From assembly GCA_026692885.1 (NCBI GenBank), contig JAPLNJ010000981.1, positions 1 to 22,191 of the forward strand: a stretch of 22,191 bases of DNA, in the 5' to 3' direction. Within the stretch, counting starts at the first letter, position 1. Each line of letters begins with the position of its first letter. The stretch is from Planctomycetota bacterium (lineage in GTDB: Bacteria > Planctomycetota > Planctomycetia > Pirellulales > Pirellulaceae). The translations under genes and the position numbers were made by a program. The notes below the pieces were generated by a model. The model did no database searches and was not told the DNA's origin. It saw nothing but the letters and a program-made list of their open reading frames with translations. This document shows, piece by piece, positions 7,866 through 14,652 of this stretch.

Positions 7866-7919
7866 CCCGACTCGTCGGCTGCCCGCCGCCGGATGGCGGC
7901 GGGCCGCCGGCAAGTCGGG
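7866..7919. repeat. 54-base imperfect hairpin
   Basis: The inner stem is 10 bp and perfect (7881-7890 against 7895-7904, loop GGAT). Beyond it come 8 partly paired positions and an outer 7-bp perfect stem CCCGACT/AGTCGGG (7866-7872 against 7913-7919). Very GC-rich, no T-tract. It could be a repeat element or the end of the decayed insertion. Confidence 0.6.
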
Positions 7920-8170
7920 CTGGTCGGAGATGGGGCTCCGGGTTAGGCACAGGGCGGGAACACTCCCACCGACTTACGTCGGGAGCTTCTCGGGGGCGAT
8001 CACGACCCTGCGAGTATTTCGCAACGTTATGATCAAGGCCGCAGCCTGCAAACCTCCTGGTTCTTGTTGAGTCCCCTGACGGTCGCTGGACGATCTGGGG
8101 CGAGAACTCCATAATAGGCGGTTCCGTGGTGTCGGGATGGCTTCAATCGGGTTATCGTAGGGAGTCTGCA

Positions 8171-9331
8171 ATGATGGTAAGACCAACGTCTGGTGTGCGT
8201 CTGGTGTGGGTGCTCGGATGCGTGGTTTGGCTGGCAACCGGATGTCAACCGAAGGCACCGGCGAGCGAACCTCAGCCCAAACAAAGTGCGACCAAGATGA
8301 ATCTCAAAGAAGCTCCTTTTGGCAAGACCCCCGCAGGCGTCGCAGTGACTGTGTACACCTGCACGAACGCGAATGGATTGGTCATCAAACTGATCAACTA
8401 CGGTGCGATCTTCACTGCCGTGGAAATCCCCGACCGTGAAGGCAAGCTGGCCAACGTCACCCTGGGCTTCCCCAGCCTGGCAGGCTACCAGGACAAGAGT
8501 CCCTACTTCGGTGCGACGATCGGACGCTACGGCAACCGTATCGCAAAGGGGAAGTTCACGCTGGACGGTCAGCAGTACACGCTGGCGACCAACAACGGCG
8601 TGAATCATCTGCACGGTGGAGTCGTCGGCTTCAATAAGGTGCTCTGGAATGCCGAACCGGTGAAAACGGACAAGGCCGTGGGCGTGAAGTTCACCTACCT
8701 AAGCAAGGACGGCGAGGAGGGCTACCCAGGCAACTTGAACGTGACGGTCGTTTACACGCTGACCAACGACAACGAAATCGTCATGGACTACACGGCGACC
8801 ACGGACAAGGCCACGCCAGTGAACCTGACCAACCACAACTATTGGAACTTGGCCGGCCACGGGACGATTCGCGATCACGAACTGACGCTTTCCGCCGACA
8901 AGTACCTGCCGGTCGACGAGACGTTGATTCCCACCGGGGAACTGGCGGACGTGCAGGCTACGCCGTTTGACTTCAACACGCCGGTGAAAATTGGCGCGAG
9001 GCTCGACCAAGTCCAAGGCGAACCGATCGGCTACGATCACTGCTATGTGTTGCGAGGTGCCGCGGGCAAACTGAAGTTGGCCGCCCGCCTGAAAGACGCG
9101 AAGAGCGGTCGCGTGATGGAGATCCGCACGACGGAGCCCGGAATTCAGTTCTACAGCGGCAACTTCCTGGATGGTAAGCCGGAGAACGGTGGCTACCAGC
9201 AGTACGAGGGCTTCTGCCTGGAAACCCAACACTTCCCGGACTCGCCCAACCAGCCGAAATTCCCGTCCGTCATGGTGAAGCCGGGCGAAACCTATCGGCA
9301 CACCACCGTGCACAAATTCCTGGTCGAGTAG
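8171..9331 (+). CDS. galM: Exported aldose 1-epimerase (mutarotase), lipoprotein-like
   Basis: A 386-residue aldose 1-epimerase that interconverts alpha and beta anomers of sugars such as galactose and glucose. Signatures: GRYGNRIA (R119-A125), NHLHGG with H148, NLTNHNYWNL with H222, YDHCYVL with D289, and GFCLETQHFPDSPN with the catalytic base E351; these match the known GalM residues His96, His170, Asp243 and Glu304 of the Lactococcus enzyme. The N-terminus is unusual: a hydrophobic stretch (about 9-22) ends in ATGC (C25), near a lipobox, so the enzyme is probably exported and lipid-anchored. The start ATG at 8171 follows GGGAG by 6 bases; the frame stays open 15 codons upstream without an RBS. 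It precedes a threonine aldolase on the same strand, but a repeat element separates them. Confidence 0.93.
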   Translation: MMVRPTSGVRLVWVLGCVVWLATGCQPKAPASEPQPKQSATKMNLKEAPFGKTPAGVAVTVYTCTNANGLVIKLINYGAIFTAVEIPDREGKLANVTLGFPSLAGYQDKSPYFGATIGRYGNRIAKGKFTLDGQQYTLATNNGVNHLHGGVVGFNKVLWNAEPVKTDKAVGVKFTYLSKDGEEGYPGNLNVTVVYTLTNDNEIVMDYTATTDKATPVNLTNHNYWNLAGHGTIRDHELTLSADKYLPVDETLIPTGELADVQATPFDFNTPVKIGARLDQVQGEPIGYDHCYVLRGAAGKLKLAARLKDAKSGRVMEIRTTEPGIQFYSGNFLDGKPENGGYQQYEGFCLETQHFPDSPNQPKFPSVMVKPGETYRHTTVHKFLVE

Positions 9332-9365
9332 CGAGCTGCGGAGCAGAAGCCTCGTCCTCCCGCCC

Positions 9366-9495
9366 AACGCCGTTAAGCATTTTGGTAGCCGAATTCGCCA
9401 GAATTCGGGTGTTTGGCGTGAATCCGCGAAGTCTGGCGACTTCGGCTACGACGTATGTGCCGGTTTTTGACCGCGTCAAAATCCTTAACGGCGTT
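9366..9495 (-). repeat. Dispersed ~130-bp palindromic element, copy 2
   Basis: The same element as at 2725-2853 in reverse orientation. Terminal repeats AACGCCGTTAAG (9366-9377) and CTTAACGGCGTT (9484-9495). Internal hairpins CCGAATTC-gcca-GAATTCGG (9389-9408) and CGAAGTC-tggc-GACTTCG (9427-9444). The reverse complement matches copy 1 closely over most of its length, diverging mainly just inside one end. It lies between galM and the threonine aldolase and could end or attenuate galM transcription. Confidence 0.85.
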
Positions 9496-9533
9496 GCCTC
9501 CCGCCCCGTTCTTTCACCCAAGATTGCCGTCCC

Positions 9534-10583
9534 ATGACAAACCGCGTGATCGATCTGCGTAGTGACACCGTCACAAAACCCTCGCCCGACATGCGCGTGG
9601 CCATGGCCCAGGCCGACGTCGGTGACGACGTCATCGACCTTGATCCGACCGTCGAGCGGCTGCAAAACTTGTGCGCGGAGATGCTGGGCAAAGAGGCCGC
9701 CATCTACATGCCGTCCGGCAGTATGACAAATCAGATCGCGATCCGTCTGCACTGCGTGCCCGGCGACGAATTCATCTGCGAGACGAATTGCCATATTTAC
9801 AACTACGAACAGGCGGCCTTCGCGCAACTAAGCGGCCTGGCGACGCGTACGGTCGAAGGCGAGTTCGGGGTGCTGCACGTCGATCAATTGCGGGAACTGA
9901 TCCGGCCGGACAACGACCACATGGTCCGCACCCGCTTGGTGACGCTGGAAAATACGCACAATCGTGGCGCCGGGCGCATCCAGCCCTATCAACACGTCGT
10001 GGACATCTGCCGTTGGGCCGCCGACAACGGACTGCGACGCCATCTGGACGGCGCACGCCTGTTCAACGCCGTGGTGGCCACCGGCATTCCGGCGGCCCAG
10101 TGGGCGCAGCACTTCGACACGGTCAGCGTCTGTTTCAGCAAAGGGCTGGGCGCGCCGGTCGGCTCCGCGTTGGCCGGTCCACGCGACTTGATTCGCTTGG
10201 CGCGCCGGCAGCGCAAGGTGTTTGGGGGTGGCATGCGGCAGTGCGGCATCATCGCCGCCGGAGCCCTGTATGCCCTGCAACACAACGTCGAGCGTTTGGC
10301 CGAAGATCACGTCCACGCCCAGATCCTGGCGCAAGCGATTCGTGAAGCCAACGGCTTGCGATTACAGTCAGACCAGATCGACACCAACATGGTCATCTTC
10401 GAAGTCGACCCGGCGCTAGGAACGGCCGCCGACTTCGCCGCCGCGTTGCAACAGCAAGGTGTGCTGGTGCTGCACACCAGCGCGACCCGGATTCGTGCGG
10501 TCACGCATCTGGACGTCCATGAGGCGGACGTGCGTCAGGCGGGCGAGATCACCCGGCGGGTGGCCGAGGAGCGCGTCCGGTGA
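9534..10583 (+). CDS. ltaE: Low-specificity L-threonine aldolase
   Basis: A 349-residue PLP enzyme of the aspartate-aminotransferase fold that splits L-threonine and L-allo-threonine into glycine and acetaldehyde in the cytoplasm. Signatures: the N-terminal IDLRSDTVTKPSPDMRVAM and GDDVIDLDPTVERLQ, typical of the family; the cofactor-pocket D172 in HLDGARLFNA; and the Schiff-base lysine K203 in VCFSKGLGAPVGS, near K197 of the E. coli enzyme; then KVFGGGMRQ. Length is normal for the family (about 330-350). The start ATG at 9534 has no good Shine-Dalgarno, and the dispersed repeat ends only 38 bases upstream, so the insertion may have replaced or disturbed the native leader. The coding sequence itself is intact. 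Confidence 0.93.
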   Translation: MTNRVIDLRSDTVTKPSPDMRVAMAQADVGDDVIDLDPTVERLQNLCAEMLGKEAAIYMPSGSMTNQIAIRLHCVPGDEFICETNCHIYNYEQAAFAQLSGLATRTVEGEFGVLHVDQLRELIRPDNDHMVRTRLVTLENTHNRGAGRIQPYQHVVDICRWAADNGLRRHLDGARLFNAVVATGIPAAQWAQHFDTVSVCFSKGLGAPVGSALAGPRDLIRLARRQRKVFGGGMRQCGIIAAGALYALQHNVERLAEDHVHAQILAQAIREANGLRLQSDQIDTNMVIFEVDPALGTAADFAAALQQQGVLVLHTSATRIRAVTHLDVHEADVRQAGEITRRVAEERVR

Positions 10584-10755
10584 CGGCTGCCTGCGGACTG
10601 TCGTAACGCTACTCGGTTTGTGGGGTAGGCTGATGTATCCATCGAAATGCGGGTCCGCCGAACGGTTTCCGACGACGGCCGGAACGCGATTGATGTCGCG
10701 CAAGATAACGACGATCCGGCATGCGTCGCGGCGCACGCATCGATTGTCTGTCCCT
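10584..10755. other. Intergenic, nothing recognised
   Basis: About 170 bases between the threonine aldolase stop and the 3' end of the NTF2-like pseudogene. No RBS, repeat or convincing frame seen. Confidence 0.5.
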
Positions 10756-11211
10756 TCACTTCGCCGGTTTCAGTTTGGCGGCGTCCAATTGCCGAAATGC
10801 TTTCTGGATGTCATCGGCAGGCGTGGAATAGACCAGTCTCCACCCCACGTCCTCCTTAGCAAACACGCTGAGCCAAACAGTTGGCCAGATATTGTCGGGT
10901 GTTTTCGCGTTTTGGCTCGGATTCTTGGTTTCGCCAACCTCCTAGGCGAGGGGGCCGATGATCTCGATTCGGTGGACCTTGTGAACGCTCTACTTCGGCC
11001 CTTCGCGCAGCGACTGGGCAAGTATACCGAGAAACACCTTCTCGTCCCCCACGAGTGCTTCCGGCTTCTGCGGATTGGGTTGGACGAGGATGTACCCCTT
11101 GTCCGAGACAACGCCGCTCAAGATCTCTACCCCCTTGTCGGCTGAGTCGGCGTTAGAGGCGAGGTTCATCCGCTCAATCGCCGCTCGAATCGCGTGTTCA
11201 TCGCTGGAATC
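10756..11211 (-). pseudogene. NTF2/SnoaL-like protein broken by two in-frame TAG codons
   Basis: A single minus-strand frame of about 150 codons reads like a SnoaL/DUF4440-type NTF2-fold domain. It begins SSDEHAIRAAIERMNLASNA, continues through VSDKGYILVQPNPQKP and SLREGPK, meets TAG (10992-10990), then SVHKVHRIEIIGPLA, a second TAG (10944-10942), then EVGETKN, TVWLSVFAKEDVGWRLVYST, DIQKAFRQLDAAKLKPAK and TGA (10758-10756). Both sides of each stop are in the same frame and fit the fold (HRIEIIGPLA, WLSVFA and WRLVYSTP are typical strands). Family logic suggests tyrosine at both stops (as in DLAYEVG). The N-terminus is lost: upstream of about 11211 the frame is unrelated, and no start or signal peptide is found. 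Probably a decayed secreted or cytoplasmic small protein. Confidence 0.6.
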
Positions 11212-11213
11212 GC

Positions 11214-11267
11214 CCAGCTGCCGTGTGTGCCGCGCGGCTGGGCGCGAAGGTGCTGCTCGTGGAACCT
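11214..11267 (+). pseudogene. Scrap of an FAD-dependent oxidoreductase
   Basis: The plus frame encodes PAAVCAARLGAKVLLVEP, the helix-strand end of a Rossmann FAD-binding motif (usual form PAGVxAARLGAKVLLVEP) found in planctomycete FAD oxidoreductases. The preceding GxGxxG half and the rest of the enzyme are absent and the frame turns to unrelated sequence afterwards. Only about 18 residues support it, so chance similarity is possible. It begins where the NTF2-like remnant ends, marking a rearrangement junction. Confidence 0.3.
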
Positions 11268-11458
11268 GTGGCAAATGCCACTCACATTTGTAGGATTCAC
11301 AGTAGTTCTTGGACTCGTCCTGTGGTTTTTCGGATTGCGTTGACCGCGCGTGATGGCAACCCGCACGATATTTCGCCACCGCTATAGGCGGAGCAGTGGA
11401 AAGCGCATAATCTCTTCGTCGGTGATCGACCGTATTGTTCTCCGTAGGAACCACGCCC

Positions 11459-11707
11459 ATGAATGACGATCAGTTTCTGGCACGCATTATCAGCGACCCG
11501 CAAATCCTGGCTGGCAAACCGGTGATCAAGGGCACGCGACTGTCTGTGGACTACATCCTAAATCTCCTGGGGCACAGTTCGACCGTCGAGGAAATCCTGG
11601 ATGAATACGGTGGCCTGGCACGCGAGGACATCCAGGCATGCCTGCTGTTCGCGTCGCGGGCGTTGGCACAGACGGAATTCATGCCACTCATGGCGGAGTC
11701 AGCGTAG
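11459..11707 (+). CDS. DUF433 domain protein (antitoxin-like)
   Basis: An 82-residue protein of the DUF433 family, a winged-helix-like antitoxin/DNA-binding family. Nearly the whole protein is the domain: RIISDPQILAGKPVIKGTRL (about 9-28), SVDYILNLLGHSSTVEEIL, and DEYGGLAREDIQACLLFASRAL. Start at ATG 11459, with only weak AGGAA upstream; the frame extends 8 codons further without support. DUF433 genes usually sit directly before a DUF5615 PIN-like toxin. Here the stop TAG is followed at once by an ATG, but that frame (MRFSPRNKWKRTRW) and the other frames show no DUF5615 features, so the partner is missing. It is an island in a zone of pseudogene debris. Confidence 0.85.
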   Translation: MNDDQFLARIISDPQILAGKPVIKGTRLSVDYILNLLGHSSTVEEILDEYGGLAREDIQACLLFASRALAQTEFMPLMAESA

Positions 11708-11907
11708 ATGCGATTCTCTCCGAGAAACAAGTGGAAACGGACGCGATGGCGGCGATGCTTGCCGCGCAGCTGTTTGGAGGAAACAAGAACGAAATTGACT
11801 TCTGGGTTAAGGCCGCCGTCGCGGGTCCTGGGCACGGGATTCCGTTCCAGGTTCCTTTGAAACCAGGGACCTATTTTGTTTCCGTTGAGTACCCGTTGGA
11901 TTCCTTG

Positions 11908-12231
11908 ATAATCGTCCCTGGTGCGGAACGCCAGGAACGCGCCCTTTTTTAAGTCTGCACCGCGGTGGACCTTGAGCACGGTGTCCTGCGCCGTGCAGGG
12001 CGCGGCCAGCCCCGTATCGGAGCCTTTCACGGGATTCACGTGCATCGCCTCGATCCGCTTCAGGTCCTTGTCGAAATTGAGAAAGGCGAAGAAGAAACGG
12101 TCCTTCGCGCTGGCCCCTGGCAGCTTCTTGAATTCGCCGCTGAGCTTCGAGGCTGCGGTCGGATCCACGGGGAAAGTCTCCGCGCTGTAGGTCAGTTGAG
12201 CACCTTTCAGCCCGAGAGATCCATCTTCATT
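11908..12231 (-). pseudogene. Fragment of a secreted planctomycete beta-sandwich domain
   Basis: The minus frame reads NEDGSLGLKGAQLTYSAETF, then KLSGEFKKLPG, DRFFFAFLNFDKDLKRIEAM, PVKGSDTGLAAPCTAQDTVL and KVHRGADLKKGAFLAFRTRD. The same order (sugar-binding-like strand, SGxFK, RFFFxxxxFDKDxRxI, GTxTxLAAxCxAQDTVLKV) is recalled from large secreted planctomycete proteins with carbohydrate-binding-like domains; no Pfam name can be given. The frame lacks a start codon with RBS and a signal peptide, and the part that should follow is replaced by sequence with no recognisable domain. The 200 bases between 11708 and 11907 hold nothing recognisable. The fragment is a truncated relic. Confidence 0.45.
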
Positions 12232-12348
12232 CGTGACCAGACCAGCGTGCTCAGGCTCCGTTGCGCAGTCTGAGGAACAGATGGACGAGACAGGCAAGGT
12301 CCCAGCAAGGCAGGGCTGGCATTTCAGGCTGCCTTCCAGGACAATCTC

Positions 12349-12405
12349 GCGTAAGGGAAGGAAATCCTTACGCCTGGCAGGCCACCGCTGTGGGGTCGCG
12401 GTGGC
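12349..12405. promoter_or_regulatory. Twin hairpins in the leader of the oxidoreductase gene
   Basis: Two consecutive hairpins, each with an 8-bp perfect stem and a 9-base loop, separated by 7 bases: GCGTAAGG/CCTTACGC (12349-12356, 12366-12373) and GCCACCGC/GCGGTGGC (12381-12388, 12398-12405). They end 63 bases before the start codon at 12469. They may form a 5' leader structure; function unknown. Confidence 0.4.
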
Positions 12406-12468
12406 GAGCGTGCAGCGAAAGGCCCCCGTGAACCGTCAGCGTAGTTTGCAGTCAAGGGAGAAACAGCC

Positions 12469-13836
12469 ATGACGCGAGAGTCTCTGTTGTCCAACGAGGT
12501 GCAGCATCCGTCGCGCCGGAAGTTCTTGCAGTGGAGCGGGGCCGCCGCCGCGGGCACCGCCCTGGCGGGTGTGGCCATTCCGCCAGTGCATGCGGCAGAA
12601 GACAACACCATCCGCCTGGCCCTCATCGGCTGTGGCGGTCGCGGCACCGGAGCCGCAGTCAACGCCTTCGAGGCCACCGGCGGGCCGGTCAAACTGATCG
12701 CCATGGCCGACATCTTCGAGAAACGCCTGGAATCCTCGCTGACGAACCTCAACAAGCAGTTCGCCGACAAGGTCGACGTGCCCAAGGACCGCCAGTTCCT
12801 CGGCTTCGACGCCTACAAGCACGCCATCGACTGCCTCAAGCCGGGCGATGTGGCTCTGCTCTGCGGCTACGCCGGCTTCCGCCCGTACCAATTGGAATAC
12901 GCCGTGCAGAAGGGCATCAACGTCTTCATGGAGAAGTCGTTCGCCAGCGATCCGGTCGGCGCGAGGAAGGTCATCGAGGCGGGCGAGGCCGCCGAGAAGA
13001 AGCAGCTCAAGATCGCCGCCGGCCTGATGTGCCGCCACTCGGTGAATCGTCAGGAACTGATCAAACGGATCCGCGACGGCGAACTGGGCCAGATCCAACT
13101 GATCCGCGCCTACCGCATGCACAGCGCCATCGCCATGGGACCGAAGCCGCCCGACGAGAAGGAACTGTTCTTTCAGATTCGCAACTTCGTGTACTTCTAC
13201 TGGGTCTCCGGCGGCCTGTGGGCCGAGATGGACATCCACCAAATCGACGAAATCTGCTGGCTCAAGGACATGTGGCCAGTCACGGCTCACGGCATCGGCG
13301 GCCGCATCGCCAACAGCAGCGATTGCAGCCAGAACCTCGACAGCTACTCCGTCGAGTGGACCTTCCCCGATGGCACCAAGGCCTACGACGTGGTGCGGTA
13401 CATTTCCCAATGTCACAACGAATTCGACACGTTCGTCCACGGCACCAAGTGCGCCGCCCAGTTCTCCGGTGAAGTCCACGCCGGCACGGTCCACACGTAC
13501 AAGGACCAGCGCTGCGCGCCGGACAACATCGCCTGGAAAGCGCCCAAAGAACAGTACTCGCCCTGGCAGGCCGAGTGGAACGTGCTGTTGGACGCGATCC
13601 GCCAGGACAAGCCGCACAACGAGGCCAAGCGCGCGGCCATGACGAACATCGCCGACATGATGGGCCGAGCGGCCGTGAACTCGGGACAGATCATCACCTG
13701 GGACCAAGTGATGAACTCCAACTTCCAGTGGTGCCCCAACATCAACACCATGACTCCGGACAGCCCCCCGCCGGTCCAGGCCGACGCCCGTGGCCACTAC
13801 CCCGTGCCGGTGCCCGGCGTCTGGAAGGAGGTCTAA
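12469..13836 (+). CDS. Tat-exported Gfo/Idh/MocA family oxidoreductase
   Basis: A 455-residue NAD(P)-dependent sugar or inositol dehydrogenase-like protein. A Tat signal is clear: SRRKFLQW at 15-22, a hydrophobic Ala-rich stretch and a likely cut after VHA (about 42), so it works outside the cytoplasm. The Rossmann motif GCGGRG is at 54-59. The family EKP motif appears as EKS (E155-K156-S157), retaining the catalytic lysine but losing the proline. The active-site DIHQID (D255, H257, D260) is present. The C-terminal GWHPxx-like part ends PVPVPGVWKEV. Substrate unknown; planctomycete homologues are usually linked to glycan use. The start ATG at 12469 follows AAGGGAGAAACAGCC. It is the first gene after a decay zone and its stop codon abuts, in frame, a remnant of another protein. 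A 613-codon antisense frame across it is a GC shadow. Confidence 0.93.
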   Translation: MTRESLLSNEVQHPSRRKFLQWSGAAAAGTALAGVAIPPVHAAEDNTIRLALIGCGGRGTGAAVNAFEATGGPVKLIAMADIFEKRLESSLTNLNKQFADKVDVPKDRQFLGFDAYKHAIDCLKPGDVALLCGYAGFRPYQLEYAVQKGINVFMEKSFASDPVGARKVIEAGEAAEKKQLKIAAGLMCRHSVNRQELIKRIRDGELGQIQLIRAYRMHSAIAMGPKPPDEKELFFQIRNFVYFYWVSGGLWAEMDIHQIDEICWLKDMWPVTAHGIGGRIANSSDCSQNLDSYSVEWTFPDGTKAYDVVRYISQCHNEFDTFVHGTKCAAQFSGEVHAGTVHTYKDQRCAPDNIAWKAPKEQYSPWQAEWNVLLDAIRQDKPHNEAKRAAMTNIADMMGRAAVNSGQIITWDQVMNSNFQWCPNINTMTPDSPPPVQADARGHYPVPVPGVWKEV

Positions 13837-14250
13837 ATCGATGCCTCGGAGAACTACTGGCAGGGCGCCGGCGTCAGCGTGCGGCGTCTGACGTTGCGAA
13901 TCGACGGCTTTGTTTCGTTGTCGGCTACCGCCCGAGGTGGTGAGTTGGTGACGAAATCGCTGGTGTTCGACGGCGGCAATCTGACGCTGAATGTGTCGAC
14001 GTCCGGCGCGGGAAGCATTCAAGTCGAGATCCAGGACGCCGCGGGCCAACCCGTGCCCGGCTATGCCCTGGCCGACTGCCCGGAGGTCTTCGGCGACGAG
14101 TTGGCGCGCGTCGTACGGTGGCGCAAGGGAGGCGACGTGCGGGCGTTGTCCGGCAAGACAGTCCGGCTGCGGTTCGTGCTCAAGGATGCCGATCTGTACG
14201 CCTTCCAGTTCGTGCCCTACCAGCCAGACCCGGTCCGCCCCCAGCCTTGA
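13837..14250 (+). pseudogene. C-terminal remnant of a secreted planctomycete protein
   Basis: Immediately after the oxidoreductase TAA and in the same frame, about 137 codons read ENYWQGAGVSVRRLTLRIDG, FVSLSATARGGELVTKSLVF, DGGNLTLNVSTSGAGSIQVE, IQDAAGQPVPGYALADCPE, VFGDELARVVRW, GKTVRLRFVLKDADLYAFQF and a TGA stop. This order (LRxDGFVS, GGxLxTKxLxFDG, LNxSTSxAGxIxVEIQDxxG, GYxLxDC, GDE, VRLRFxLKDADLYAxQF) is the C-terminal beta-sandwich seen at the end of long secreted planctomycete hydrolase-like proteins. The catalytic N-terminal part is missing, and no RBS or good start exists (a GTG at 13879 is the first candidate). It is best read as a 5'-truncated relic. Confidence 0.65.
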
Positions 14251-14271
14251 GCGGCTGCCCCGGCCAATCGC

Positions 14272-14391
14272 ATGCAAATGGAAAGCAAGATCCCAAAACC
14301 AATTGCCGACCTGCTTGCACGGCGGCAGAGTTTAAGCGATCATCTCTCCAAAGTCAGAAAGGTGGATGGCCTCGTCTTTATGACAAGCTAG
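14272..14391 (+). CDS. Possible 39-residue peptide, unrecognised
   Basis: A short frame, MQMESKIPKPIADLLARRQS then LSDHLSKVRKVDGLVFMTS, with protein-like composition (amphipathic helix, mixed charge) in the gap before the toxin-antitoxin-like pair. No Shine-Dalgarno is seen. It could be a relic of a small antitoxin or plain chance. Confidence 0.2.
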   Translation: MQMESKIPKPIADLLARRQSLSDHLSKVRKVDGLVFMTS

Positions 14392-14457
14392 AATTCGAAT
14401 TGGAATAGACGAACGGATTCGCCGTTAGACTTCGACCCTGGTCCCAAGGAGAAACGT

Positions 14458-14652
14458 GTGGTTACAGTGACTTTGCCAGCACTCCATGAAGTCGGCGCGG
14501 ATCGCCGCGAGCGATATTTCAGGGCTGCCGAGCGTATTCAACAGTGGTCTCGCGAGGATCACGAATACGACGAGCGAGTTGGACAACTCTTGAATGAGGA
14601 GTTAAAGGACTCAGCGCTTCGCTGTGAGAACCACGATGTACCTTCTGCTTGA
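14458..14652 (+). CDS. Small antitoxin-like protein upstream of PIN gene
   Basis: A 64-residue acidic/helical protein starting at GTG 14458, with a good AAGGAG about 8 bases upstream. The sequence (VTVTLPALHEVGADRRERYF, then RAAERIQQWSREDHEYDERV and GQLLNEELKDSALRCEN) is mostly predicted helix and matches no family that can be named. Its position decides the call: it overlaps the following PIN-domain gene, as VapB-type antitoxins do. If so, it would bind and silence the nuclease and repress the operon. The overlap (17 bases from ATG 14636, or 29 from GTG 14624) suggests translational coupling. Confidence 0.65.
   Translation: MVTVTLPALHEVGADRRERYFRAAERIQQWSREDHEYDERVGQLLNEELKDSALRCENHDVPSA

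Larger units (their letters stand above)
7569..8170. other. Decayed intergenic region
   Basis: About 600 bases between the divergent kinase and epimerase genes. It holds the IS66 TnpB remnant and the large hairpin listed separately. The remaining open frames have no RBS and arginine-, proline- and serine-rich shadow compositions. Nothing else is supported. Confidence 0.6.

Noticed and set aside
9270..9827. 185-codon minus frame across the dispersed repeat and ltaE start
   Set aside because: It reads through the non-coding repeat and is antisense to two clear genes; no RBS or domain.
10942..10992. Genetic-code recoding (TAG as an amino acid)
   Set aside because: Other genes here, such as the baeRF-like, galM, DUF4058 and DUF433 genes, end in TAG, and the broken gene also lost its N-terminus, so decay is the simpler explanation.
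10459..11145. 228-codon plus frame after ltaE
   Set aside because: It starts inside ltaE in another frame and runs antisense to the NTF2-like pseudogene; no domain and no RBS.
11551..12297. The full 248-codon minus frame as an intact gene
   Set aside because: Only residues about 23-130 look like a domain; the remainder runs antisense to DUF433 and no RBS or signal peptide is present. Kept as a fragment only.
12436..14277. 613-codon open frame antisense to the oxidoreductase gene
   Set aside because: It lies opposite a clear Tat-exported Gfo/Idh/MocA gene in GC-rich DNA, has a His/Val/Asp/Gly-rich composition with no recognisable domain, and lacks an RBS. It is a shadow frame.
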